Assembly: GCA_017619375.1 (NCBI GenBank)
Contig: JAFZSL010000070.1
Span: 62,001 to 126,000, forward strand
Direction: 5' to 3'
Source: Prevotella sp.
GTDB lineage: Bacteria; Bacteroidota; Bacteroidia; Bacteroidales; Bacteroidaceae
Length of the DNA stretch: 64,000 nucleotides
The position numbers and the translations under genes were made by a program. Of the stretch, positions 7,796 through 16,033 are shown one piece after another (position 1 is the stretch's first letter; each line of letters starts with the position of its first letter). Below the pieces are notes generated by a model. The model did no database searches. It saw only the letters and a program-made list of their open reading frames with translations, and was not told the origin of the DNA.

Positions 7796-9211
7796 ATGAT
7801 TTACAACTCACTGCAATTCATCTTCGTATATCCTTTCCTCTTCTTGCTCTACCATCTCATTCCAGAAAGGTATGACAAGGCTAGGAACATGTACTTGTTG
7901 CTTGTTAGTTATGCGCTTTATGTCAGTTGGAAACCATCGGGTGCCCTGGTATTGCTTTTCGTCACAGCCGTGACATATGGGGTGGCCAGGTTAATCGGCC
8001 ATGTGCGTCATCCCAAAAGATTTTTTGCCTTTGGCATAGTCATGGCCATCTTGCCATTACTCGTCTTCAAATACCTCAATTTCATCAATGAAACCCTTCG
8101 ATACAGCCTTTCCTTCGTAGGTTGGGACATCCGGCTTCTGGGACTCAACTGGGCCATCCCGGTAGGCATATCCTTCTTCACTTTCCAATCCATAGGCTAT
8201 TGTTTTGATGTATACAAAAAGCGTATCTTACCAGAGAAGAATTTCCTCACCTACGCCCTCTTCGTATCCTTTTTCCCTTCTATCCTTTCTGGACCTATCA
8301 ACAAGGCTTCGCTGATGTTGCCCCAATTCAACAAGAAACGTCCTGGTCTTGACTATGGAAAGATTGTTGAGGGAATGAAAATGTTGCTTTGGGGCATGCT
8401 GATGAAAACAGTGGTGGCCGATAGGGTCGGCTTGTATGTGGATACCGTCATGCCTGAGTACCAAGACTACAACGGCATCACATGCTTTGTGGCAAGCTTG
8501 CTTTACACCGTCCAGATATATGCCGACTTTGCAGGCTATTCGCTCATGGCCTTAGGGGTGGGCAAAACACTGGGGTTTGAATTGACAGAGAATTTCCGCA
8601 GGCCCTATTTCTCCTATAGTGTCACTGACTTTTGGAGAAGATGGCATATATCGCTCAGTACCTGGCTGAAAGACTATGTATACATACCATTGGGGGGCAG
8701 TCGTTGCAGCAAGCCCAGAAACTATTTTAACATCATCGTCACCTTCCTCGTCAGCGGCATTTGGCATGGCGCCAACTGGACGTTTGTTGTATGGGGCTTG
8801 TTCCACGGTGTGGCACAAGTGGTGGAGAAGATGCTCGGACAGCAGAAATGTGATTATGGAGCGGTGGGGGAGACAGTGAAAGTCGTCATAACCTTCTTGC
8901 TTGTTAATTTCGCATGGATTTTCTTCCGAATGCCCACCATTGAAGATGCCTGTGGATTGATTGCACGCATTTTCACTGCCAACAGCAGTCTGGCCGTATT
9001 CTATGACGACCCTCAGACGCTCATGTTGACTGTAGTTAGTATCATCCTACTCCTCTTGAAAGATGTCAGAGACGAGTTTTATAGTGATAAGATGCCTTTG
9101 ATGAACAGTCGGCATCTCGTCGTCAGATGGGCGACATATGTCATGCTGACGATTGTCATCTTGCTCATGGGAGTTTTTGGGACCGACCAGTTCATTTATG
9201 CCAATTTCTAA
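7796..9211 (+). CDS. MBOAT family membrane O-acyltransferase (copy B)
   Basis: 471 residues, multi-helix membrane protein with the same blocks as copy A: NWAIPVGISFFTFQ, SGPINKASLMLPQ, FRRPYFSYSVTDFWRRWH and SGIWHGANWT with the conserved histidine. It should pass acyl groups (often acetyl) over the inner membrane to its SGNH partner, whose start codon lies 2 bases after this stop. The protein is roughly 60% identical to copy A overall, but DNA 8564-8781 is nearly identical to copy A, third codon positions included. That points to recent gene conversion. Confidence 0.9.
   Translation: MIYNSLQFIFVYPFLFLLYHLIPERYDKARNMYLLLVSYALYVSWKPSGALVLLFVTAVTYGVARLIGHVRHPKRFFAFGIVMAILPLLVFKYLNFINETLRYSLSFVGWDIRLLGLNWAIPVGISFFTFQSIGYCFDVYKKRILPEKNFLTYALFVSFFPSILSGPINKASLMLPQFNKKRPGLDYGKIVEGMKMLLWGMLMKTVVADRVGLYVDTVMPEYQDYNGITCFVASLLYTVQIYADFAGYSLMALGVGKTLGFELTENFRRPYFSYSVTDFWRRWHISLSTWLKDYVYIPLGGSRCSKPRNYFNIIVTFLVSGIWHGANWTFVVWGLFHGVAQVVEKMLGQQKCDYGAVGETVKVVITFLLVNFAWIFFRMPTIEDACGLIARIFTANSSLAVFYDDPQTLMLTVVSIILLLLKDVRDEFYSDKMPLMNSRHLVVRWATYVMLTIVILLMGVFGTDQFIYANF
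8564..8781 (+). repeat. 218-bp near-identical block, inverted copy 2 (inside MBOAT B)
   Basis: Partner of 5338-5555 in the opposite orientation: 5 mismatches in 218 bases and no gaps. The repeats enclose about 3 kb with both MBOAT N-terminal halves, both promoters and the acyltransferase-3 gene. Confidence 0.85.
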
Positions 9212-9213
9212 TC

Positions 9214-10128
9214 ATGTTGAGAAAACTTATACTTAAAACCGTTGTGTTCCTCGTTTTGGTCGTGTTGGGAGACTTCCTCTTTGGAAATGCCATTGCATAT
9301 ATGGTGAACCATATCACCGTTGGCGGTCAGGGACGCGACAATTACATTTGTCGGGAGATGAAAGACGACGTGCTTGTCTTTGGCTCTTCAAGAGCTCTCC
9401 ATCATTATGACACGCAAGTTATAGTCGACTCCTTGGGCATGAGTGCATATAATTGTGGTGCCGATGGCTGCGGCATCCTTTTGGCGTATGCACGCTTTTC
9501 CATGGTATGTGAGAGATACCGTCCTAAAATTGTCATCTACGATCTCGTGGCGGGATACGATTTGTTAAAAGGCGACAATATGCGTCAGCTCAAGTGGATA
9601 CGAAACTGGTATGACAGAAAGGGAATTGCTGAGATTTTCCAGGATGTCGATCCCATGGAGAAATACAAGATGATGTCTTACACCTATAGGTATAATTCCT
9701 CCTTTATCAAAAGCGCGTTCGTCTTCCTTACCGGAAAGGCGATGGAATCCAATATAAGAGGGTACGTCCCTTTGGAGGGTGTGATGAAGCCTGGCAAGGT
9801 GAAAGTGGAAAAAGGGGTATGGCAGGAGGAAGATACCATCAGGGCACAATATATGATGAATTTCGTACAATTGGCAAAGTCAAAGGGGGTCAAGTTGATT
9901 TTTGTCAAGTCGCCTATCTGGTATGAGCAAGACTCCTTGAAAATGGAAGAAGTGAGACCCTTCAAGGAATGGTGTGAGCGAAAGGGAATCCCTTTCTATG
10001 ACTTCACCAATCATCCCAAATACATGCATCATGAGGAGTACTTCGATGATGGAAAGCATTTGAATGCCGTGGGGGCGAGGGAGTTCACCAAAGACTTGAT
10101 GACCATCATCAAGGAAGACTTGGAATAA
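9214..10128 (+). CDS. SGNH/DltD-like acyl-transfer partner of MBOAT (copy B)
   Basis: 304 residues from MLRKLILKTV at 9214, chosen because it follows the MBOAT stop by 2 bases and aligns with copy A; earlier ATGs overlap the MBOAT gene. One N-terminal membrane helix, then an SGNH-like domain with VLVFGSSRALHHYD (catalytic serine) and FDDGKHLNAVGA (D-x-x-H). A central stretch with YDLLKGDN is shared with copy A. Expected to place the acyl group delivered by MBOAT B on a periplasmic or surface glycan. It converges with the ATP-grasp gene 23 bases away, and no clear terminator lies between. Confidence 0.8.
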   Translation: MLRKLILKTVVFLVLVVLGDFLFGNAIAYMVNHITVGGQGRDNYICREMKDDVLVFGSSRALHHYDTQVIVDSLGMSAYNCGADGCGILLAYARFSMVCERYRPKIVIYDLVAGYDLLKGDNMRQLKWIRNWYDRKGIAEIFQDVDPMEKYKMMSYTYRYNSSFIKSAFVFLTGKAMESNIRGYVPLEGVMKPGKVKVEKGVWQEEDTIRAQYMMNFVQLAKSKGVKLIFVKSPIWYEQDSLKMEEVRPFKEWCERKGIPFYDFTNHPKYMHHEEYFDDGKHLNAVGAREFTKDLMTIIKEDLE

Positions 10129-10151
10129 ATGTCCAGTCGACTACAAGTTTT

Positions 10152-11024
10152 CTAAACCAGGCTCAAGTCTATCTTGTCGCCAAAATACCGGTCTGTCTCT
10201 GGGAGGCGATTGAAGTCAAACCCGCTTGCCGGGTAGAAAGTGTACTCGCCAAAATAGCATCTGCCGTTCACATCGTAGAAGTCCATCCTTACAAAAGGGA
10301 ATCCCTTTGACATTCGTGCTGCCAATGCAAACATCTCATTCATGCTGTCGGGCTTTGGAAGTGTGAAACCTTCTGGGGCTTCTTTTCCTCGCTTGTTGTA
10401 ACGAAGCAATTGCCAATCCTTGTTGAAGAAATAGAACTTAGGGTCTCCTTTCTGTCGGTCGATGCATAGCAAGACGCAATCCACATCGCCATTGAAACAA
10501 TAGAATTTGTAATCGACAATGTCTGCTCCCAGGAACTGCTCTGCGAAAATCTTCTTGCGGATGTTCTTGTAAGGCCATTCGCGGTAACGGGGGTAGATGT
10601 CGAAGGATAGAGAGTCGTTCAGTTTCTTACGAGCCTCGCTGATGTTGAATCGTGACTTGTCATCACATATTACGACACCCATGTTGCCTCCACTATGGTT
10701 GGTCTTCAACACGAATTGGTTGGGAAGGGTGTCGAAGTCTATTTCGTCGAAGTTGTCCCAAGACCCCAGCAGCGGACACACATATTTACTTCCGATGGTT
10801 TTGGCGACATGGTCTTTCACTGTGAGTTTGTCAACCAATGAGGTCAGAAGCGGGTCGCGTTGAGCCAACTTCAGCCATTGGAGTTTCTCATTCATTGTCT
10901 TGGGGTCCGACAGGTTGAGCCGTCGGCCCATGGTGAGGAAATACAACAATTTGAGGTAGGTACGGTTGGGGAAGAGAAAATTCATCTTCATCACCACCCG
11001 TGAAGGAATGTCGCCCAAAATCAT
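10152..11024 (-). CDS. ATP-grasp ligase-like protein, TupA family
   Basis: 290 residues resembling the TupA-type ATP-grasp family (named from teichuronopeptide biosynthesis and common in polysaccharide clusters). Features: FVLKTNHSGGNMGVVICDD for nucleotide binding, KIFAEQFLGADIVDYKFYCF in the centre, and VRMDFYDVNGRCYFGEYTFY near the end with the acidic residues that bind Mg-ATP. No signal peptide, so cytoplasmic. ATP-grasp enzymes join a carboxylate to an amine through an acyl-phosphate; here an amino acid or opine may be joined to a sugar acid. It follows the opine-dehydrogenase-like gene by 19 bases in one operon. The reaction is inferred only from family and context. Confidence 0.7.
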   Translation of the reverse strand: MILGDIPSRVVMKMNFLFPNRTYLKLLYFLTMGRRLNLSDPKTMNEKLQWLKLAQRDPLLTSLVDKLTVKDHVAKTIGSKYVCPLLGSWDNFDEIDFDTLPNQFVLKTNHSGGNMGVVICDDKSRFNISEARKKLNDSLSFDIYPRYREWPYKNIRKKIFAEQFLGADIVDYKFYCFNGDVDCVLLCIDRQKGDPKFYFFNKDWQLLRYNKRGKEAPEGFTLPKPDSMNEMFALAARMSKGFPFVRMDFYDVNGRCYFGEYTFYPASGFDFNRLPETDRYFGDKIDLSLV

Positions 11025-11043
11025 GTTTTTTCAGAATGGTTTG

Positions 11044-12129
11044 TTATTGTTCTATGGCGGAAGCGATGTCTTCATACGTCACGTCTTCCTTCCCTAAAAG
11101 ATACTGGATGGTGCGTGCTCCTTTGCTGAAGTCCTTCCGGGTCAGAGCACCCGCCAACGTGAATATCGATTGCTGGATGGAAACGTCGATGCCAAGCACC
11201 TTGCCCAAGGAGATAATCAGGCCAAGGCCCATCGGTACATCCTCGTTGATGTAGCGGCAGTCCACTTTGGAAGGACCTTTGTTGGAGCACTCGGCGAATT
11301 CCCAAAACGACTGCATGGCATCGATGTCCAAGTCTGATTCATTACGCCATTTTGCAGCATCGAAATAGTTTAATGCTTTGCAACCGAATCTTTCCAGAAT
11401 GGCATTCTTGGAGTCGTCGAAAGCTTGAATGACATTCAGGACGGAAGGCGAGTAGCCTTCTTTGTACATCCAATACTCTCCTTTGCTGTATTCTATCCTT
11501 GCCACGGAGAAGAGGATGCCTATCGGGTGCACGATCATGTTGGGATTGTGCAAAGCTGATTCCAAAATGTTCTTCCTGAAGTAACGGGTGTTGTCGAACA
11601 ATTGGGACAATGTGGCCAAAACCTCGTCCTTGTTTGAGAGAGGGAGCACGGAGATGGCATTACGTGGATTGTAGAAGGTGATTCTGACAAAAGAGTTGTC
11701 CATGATTCGGCCGTTGTAGGCGGTGGTTTCCCATTCGCAATACACAACATGCTTGTTGATGTAACGTTTGAAAATCAAACTGCCCATATAGCCAGGTATC
11801 AAGACAATCATCTGGTGGTCACGCACATAGGGGGCTATCATACGTGCGACGGTCTCATGCTGGTTGGTGATGGTGGTGACAAAAATGATGTCGCCAAATT
11901 CGATGGCTTCTTTGACATCCAAAGTAATTAATTCGGGCCTTGCAACAAAATGCCTGCCCTTGGATGTCTCATCCACAACCTCGTATTCTCCTGCTAGTTT
12001 GATCTTCTTGAAAAAATCCAAGTTGCCCTTCGAGGTGGTTTTCAATATGGCCACTTGATGTCCCTTCTCATACATTTTTGCTGCATGTATCAGACCGGAA
12101 TTGCCACTGCCTATTACTGTTATTCTCAT
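11044..12129 (-). CDS. NAD/NADP octopine/nopaline dehydrogenase-like protein
   Basis: 361 residues from MRITVIGSGNSGLIHAAKMY at 12129. That start is fixed by the promoter at 12193-12224; the next ATG upstream lies beyond the promoter. An N-terminal Rossmann fold (GSGNSG) is followed by the helical opine-dehydrogenase domain, with ALHNPNMIVHPIGILFS holding the conserved histidine and YKEGYSPSVLNVIQAFD. Family members reductively join an amino acid to a 2-oxo acid using NAD(P)H. Paired with an ATP-grasp ligase inside a glycan cluster, it may make a carboxyethyl-amino acid substituent for a surface polysaccharide; this is inference. Ketopantoate-reductase-like functions cannot be excluded. Confidence 0.7.
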   Translation of the reverse strand: MRITVIGSGNSGLIHAAKMYEKGHQVAILKTTSKGNLDFFKKIKLAGEYEVVDETSKGRHFVARPELITLDVKEAIEFGDIIFVTTITNQHETVARMIAPYVRDHQMIVLIPGYMGSLIFKRYINKHVVYCEWETTAYNGRIMDNSFVRITFYNPRNAISVLPLSNKDEVLATLSQLFDNTRYFRKNILESALHNPNMIVHPIGILFSVARIEYSKGEYWMYKEGYSPSVLNVIQAFDDSKNAILERFGCKALNYFDAAKWRNESDLDIDAMQSFWEFAECSNKGPSKVDCRYINEDVPMGLGLIISLGKVLGIDVSIQQSIFTLAGALTRKDFSKGARTIQYLLGKEDVTYEDIASAIEQ

Positions 12130-12192
12130 GTTCTTGTTCGATATCTGTATGTACTTGGATGATGCATTTGATGAAAGATCGCAATGGGATTG

Positions 12193-12224
12193 CAAAGATA
12201 GGATTTTTCTCCTGATAATCCAAA
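12193..12224 (-). promoter_or_regulatory. Promoter of the opine-dehydrogenase/ATP-grasp operon
   Basis: Minus strand TTTG, exactly 20 nt, TATCTTTG. The -7 box is about 63 bases before the start at 12129. Confidence 0.7.
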
Positions 12225-12305
12225 TTGTTGTAGTTTTTTTTTGACTTTCAGGAATGGAGAGAGCATCAGGGAACTCTTGGGGTTGCATTCAGGTGTTTTG
12301 GGTGC

Positions 12306-13241
12306 TTAACGTTTCAGCAAATATCGTTTTATAAACACCTTGCACGCTTGAGTGAAAGGAAGGTGCATGAACGCACTCCAGATGCTCGCATAGTCTGACA
12401 AACCTAATTCCTTGACGTATGAGTCGAGGCCGGTGTCTTTGTCATAACCTTTGCCGTAAAGAAAATTGAGCACACGAGTTACTTGTTGGCGTGCGTATGG
12501 CTTGATTTCCGGATGGCGGTCGGCTATCTCGATTCTCAGCTGATTGAGCAGGCAGATGCTGCGTATGGCATTGCTGCCAAGACGTCCATTCGATGACGAT
12601 TGCATGTTTTGGAGATAATAATATACCGGTTTTTCCAAATGCATCACCTTATTCACATGCTCCAAGACCTGGTAGAACAAATAACCATCTTCACCATTGG
12701 TGAAATGCTCCAACGTTTTGTATTCGAATGATTGCAAAAGGTTGGTTTTGAACAATTTGCCGCAAAGGTTGTGGTGGTATTCCGACAGCAAGAGTGACTT
12801 GTAGACGGAGATGGGGTCGCTTCCGTATTTCAGACAAGACGTGCGGCGAGTCTCTTTTCCGCTTTCGGAGTAGAAGAGGATGAGTTCGCCAGAAACCACG
12901 TCGGCAGATGTGCGCAAGGCTTCTGTATACATGGTTTCCATAGCGTCGGAAGTTAGGTAGTCATCACTATCCAAGAACATCACGTAGTCACCTTCTGCTA
13001 CTGAATAGCCTGATTTGCGGGCTTGCATCAGTCCACGGTTGACTTCGTGGGTCACAATCTTGAAACGAGGGTCCTTATCGACATAAGCCTTCACCACCGT
13101 CATCGAACAGTCGGGAGAGCAGTCGTCAACAACGATGACCTCATAGTCCTGCATGGTCTGATTGAGGACGGATTCCAAACATTTGCCGACATACTTTTCC
13201 ACATTGTATACCGGGACGACAACGGAAATTTTTTTTCGCAT
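12306..13241 (-). CDS. Glycosyltransferase family 2, EpsJ/WaaV-like
   Basis: 311-residue GT2 enzyme without membrane segments. The N-terminal GT-A domain shows ISVVVPVYNVEKYVGKCLES, VVDDCSPDCSM and VMFLDSDDYLTSD, the last being the metal-binding DxD region near residue 92. A helical C-terminal part follows. Such enzymes transfer a single sugar to a growing cytoplasmic glycan. The next gene downstream has its own promoter that starts inside the gap, so co-transcription is not needed. I found no clear promoter in the 231 bases upstream (13242-13472), which hold no other recognisable feature. Confidence 0.85.
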   Translation of the reverse strand: MRKKISVVVPVYNVEKYVGKCLESVLNQTMQDYEVIVVDDCSPDCSMTVVKAYVDKDPRFKIVTHEVNRGLMQARKSGYSVAEGDYVMFLDSDDYLTSDAMETMYTEALRTSADVVSGELILFYSESGKETRRTSCLKYGSDPISVYKSLLLSEYHHNLCGKLFKTNLLQSFEYKTLEHFTNGEDGYLFYQVLEHVNKVMHLEKPVYYYLQNMQSSSNGRLGSNAIRSICLLNQLRIEIADRHPEIKPYARQQVTRVLNFLYGKGYDKDTGLDSYVKELGLSDYASIWSAFMHLPFTQACKVFIKRYLLKR

Positions 13242-13472
13242 GTCTCTTATTTTTCTTCTTGTAAAAATGTTTAGGCCTCAAGCCTCCTTGGAACTTATGG
13301 AATTGCTGTCCTTCAGGTGCCTTCCTTGCCTCTGATGGTGTCTTGTACTTGTTGATTGTGTCAGGAACTCCCCCAACGATGACATTCTTTGGGGAACTTT
13401 ATCATTATGTATGATTCTTGTGGTCATGGTGGTTAGGGAAATGCACCTATGTTTATTTCATATGTGACAGCT

Positions 13473-15953
13473 CTATATTAGATGAAATTTGAAGGTCACT
13501 TTCTTGGCTTTCCCTTTTTTCAGTTTCACGGTGCGGCTTATGCCTTGGCAAGTCACTGTCATCTTGCACGTTGTCTGACTGGTGAGAATGGCTTCCGTAT
13601 GGCGACCGCGGTTACGCCAGGTGATGTCGAGCGTGACACCGCCGCGGGCGCAGATGCCTTTTACAGACCCCTCGGCCCATTGTTCGGGGAGTGCAGGCAG
13701 CAGTTCCAATGTCTTCCCGTCGCTTTGAAGCAGCATCTCGCACACTCCCGCCGTACCACCAAAATTGCCGTCGATTTGGAAGGGTGGATGCGCATCGAAC
13801 AAGTTGGGGTAGGTGCCGCCCGAACGTCGGCGGTCGGGACCTTTGTAATCGTCGGGAGAGACGTAGGTGAGTAGTTTTTGGTAGATGTGGTAGGCCTGCC
13901 GGGCATCGTGGAGGCGCGCCCATAGGCTGATGCGCCAACCGGTGCTCCACCCCGTGGTCTTGTCGCCTTTGATTTCCAGGCTGCGGCGGGCTGCCTGGGC
14001 CAACTCGGGGGTGCCTTTGGGAGTGATGTGATGGCCGGGGTAGAGACCGATGAGGTGTGACTGATGTCGGTGTTGCGGATCCCAGTCGTCCCAATCGTAG
14101 TACCATTCGTTGATGTCGCCGTCATGGCCGATGGTGTAGGGGTGCAGGCGGGAAAGGCTCTTTTCCACCTCGTCGAGGAACGCTTGGTCGTCGCCCACGA
14201 TGCGGCCGGCAGCCAGCGTGTTGGTGAACAACTCGCGGATGATGGCCAGGTCGGCCGCGCCACCATAGCATGTCGTGCCATGGTAGCCTTCCGTCGTCTT
14301 GTACTCGTTCTCGGGCGATGTGCTGGGGGCGGTGATCAGTTCTCCTTTCTCTTTCGGGTTCTCCACGAGCCAGTCCAGGCAGAACTCGCTTGCTCCTTTC
14401 AGCAGCGGATAGGCGGTGTCTGAGAGGAACTGCTTGTCAAGCGTGTAGGCGTAGTGCTCCCACAGGGCTTGGGAGAGCCAGGCGCCGCCAAGGTTCCAGT
14501 TGCTCCATTCCGGGCTCTCGCGTTTCTCACCCACGGGGTTGGCCATGGCCCAGATGTCGCTGTTGTGGCTGGAGCACCATCCTCGGTTGATGCCGTAGTA
14601 GTTGCGGGCCACATGGTGGCCGTTGGTGGCCAGCGCGTTCATGAAGCCCCATAGGGGAGTGGCCATCTCGCTGAGGTTGGCCACTTCTGCGGGCCAGTAA
14701 TTTTCTTCCAGGTTGATGTTCACCGTGTAGTTGCCGCGCCAGGGAGAGAAACGGTGATGAGTCCACAAGCCTTGAAGGTTGGCTGGAACAGAGGGCGTGC
14801 GTGAACAGGAGATGAGCAAATACCGGCCGTATTGGAAGTACAGGGTTTCCAGATAGCGGCTGTCGCCTCCGTTGTCGGTGTGCCGTTTCAACAAAGAGTC
14901 GGTTGGGATGGTCAAATCGGCCTCGTTGGGCATGCCCAAGGCGAGAGACATGCGGCTGTAGTATTTACGGTAGTCGTCGATGTGCCGTTGGCGCATCTCT
15001 TCGTAGCTGACGTTCATCAGGTGCCATAGCTCGTCGGTGACATTCTCTATGTATGGCGCGCAGTCGGCCACCGGATGTCTGGAAAAGCCGTTGAAACTGG
15101 TTTCGTTGACAAAATACAAAGTGAGTTCGGAGGCATCGCGCACCATGAGGGTGGTGTCGCTGGCGGTGATGACGCCGTCCTTGCTTTTGGCCAGCATCAT
15201 GCAGCAGAAGTGCATGCTTTCATCCTCGTCGCCGATGGCGTGGCCGGTCACCACTATTTGGCCGTTGGCTTTCGCCTTCACCCCATGTGGCACTTGCGAT
15301 GTGAGCATCAGTTGGCAGTTGATGCCTTTCCCGTCGTGGCAGCGTATGCGCATGACGATGGCACTGTCGGGATGAGATGCGAAGTATTCTCGGGTGTATA
15401 GCCGGCCTTTCAAAGTGTATTGGTCGTAGCACAATGCGCTGTCGATGTCGAGCGTGCGCGAGTAGTTCGTAGGCTCTCCTCCGTTTTTGTCCAAAATGTG
15501 GAAGGTGGAAAGTGGCTGGTAGTACTGAGAGTTGGGACCTTGTACGCGCAGTTGAAGGCTGTCTGCCAGTGCGTAATCCTCCGCAAACAACGCCTTTCGT
15601 ATCTCTGGTATCCATCGGCTGGCTCCGGCGTCGAGATTCGGGTCCTCGGGCTTCCCCGTCCAGAACGTGATGTCGTTCAGGTAGATGATGTTGTCTTCCA
15701 CACCGCCATAGAGACATGCGCCCAACCTGCCGTTGCCGATAGGCAACGATTCCTCGAAATAGGTCGCCGGCTTGTCATACCACAGCCGCATGGGCGGTGT
15801 GCCTTGTGCTTTGGCTGCAATGGCTGCCACAGTGAGGATGACAGGCAAGAGTGCTCTTTTCCTGGTCGTGGCCCAAAACTTTCTGGTTATCAGAAAACTC
15901 CGATCGCTCCGATTCTTCCATGGACGTCGGTGTGAATGTCGATGTCTTGTCAT
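13473..15953 (-). CDS. Glycoside hydrolase family 95, alpha-L-fucosidase-like, secreted
   Basis: 826 residues with a hydrophobic export signal near residues 34-50 ending AAKAQG. The N-terminal beta domain starts [20 protein letters not shown], typical of GH95. The catalytic (alpha/alpha)6 barrel shows [14 protein letters not shown] (N412 and N414, matching the two asparagines that activate water in AfcA), PSTSPENEY (E548, likely acid) and FQIDGNFGG (D728). Enzymes of this family remove alpha-1,2-linked fucose, and some act on L-galactose, from host or plant glycans. The start is uncertain: the n-region before the hydrophobic core is long, and no clear promoter was found. It lies after the gyrB terminator and is probably transcribed separately. 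Confidence 0.9.
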   Translation of the reverse strand: MTRHRHSHRRPWKNRSDRSFLITRKFWATTRKRALLPVILTVAAIAAKAQGTPPMRLWYDKPATYFEESLPIGNGRLGACLYGGVEDNIIYLNDITFWTGKPEDPNLDAGASRWIPEIRKALFAEDYALADSLQLRVQGPNSQYYQPLSTFHILDKNGGEPTNYSRTLDIDSALCYDQYTLKGRLYTREYFASHPDSAIVMRIRCHDGKGINCQLMLTSQVPHGVKAKANGQIVVTGHAIGDEDESMHFCCMMLAKSKDGVITASDTTLMVRDASELTLYFVNETSFNGFSRHPVADCAPYIENVTDELWHLMNVSYEEMRQRHIDDYRKYYSRMSLALGMPNEADLTIPTDSLLKRHTDNGGDSRYLETLYFQYGRYLLISCSRTPSVPANLQGLWTHHRFSPWRGNYTVNINLEENYWPAEVANLSEMATPLWGFMNALATNGHHVARNYYGINRGWCSSHNSDIWAMANPVGEKRESPEWSNWNLGGAWLSQALWEHYAYTLDKQFLSDTAYPLLKGASEFCLDWLVENPKEKGELITAPSTSPENEYKTTEGYHGTTCYGGAADLAIIRELFTNTLAAGRIVGDDQAFLDEVEKSLSRLHPYTIGHDGDINEWYYDWDDWDPQHRHQSHLIGLYPGHHITPKGTPELAQAARRSLEIKGDKTTGWSTGWRISLWARLHDARQAYHIYQKLLTYVSPDDYKGPDRRRSGGTYPNLFDAHPPFQIDGNFGGTAGVCEMLLQSDGKTLELLPALPEQWAEGSVKGICARGGVTLDITWRNRGRHTEAILTSQTTCKMTVTCQGISRTVKLKKGKAKKVTFKFHLI

Positions 15954-15977
15954 ATGCGGTTGGTGGAAAATGAATGA

Positions 15978-16013
15978 AAGGGGCGGAGCGCCTTGGGATG
16001 GACTCCGCCCCTT
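15978..16013 (-). terminator. Terminator hairpin after gyrB
   Basis: Perfect 11-bp inverted repeat, AAGGGGCGGAG against CTCCGCCCCTT, with a 14-base loop, about 20 bases after the gyrB stop. No long T-run, as is common in this group. Confidence 0.55.
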
Positions 16014-16033
16014 GTTGTCATGTCGTATGGGTG

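Noticed and set aside
5338-8781. Insertion sequence or composite transposon bounded by inverted repeats
   Set aside because: The repeats lie inside MBOAT coding sequence and encode its conserved core; no transposase between them.
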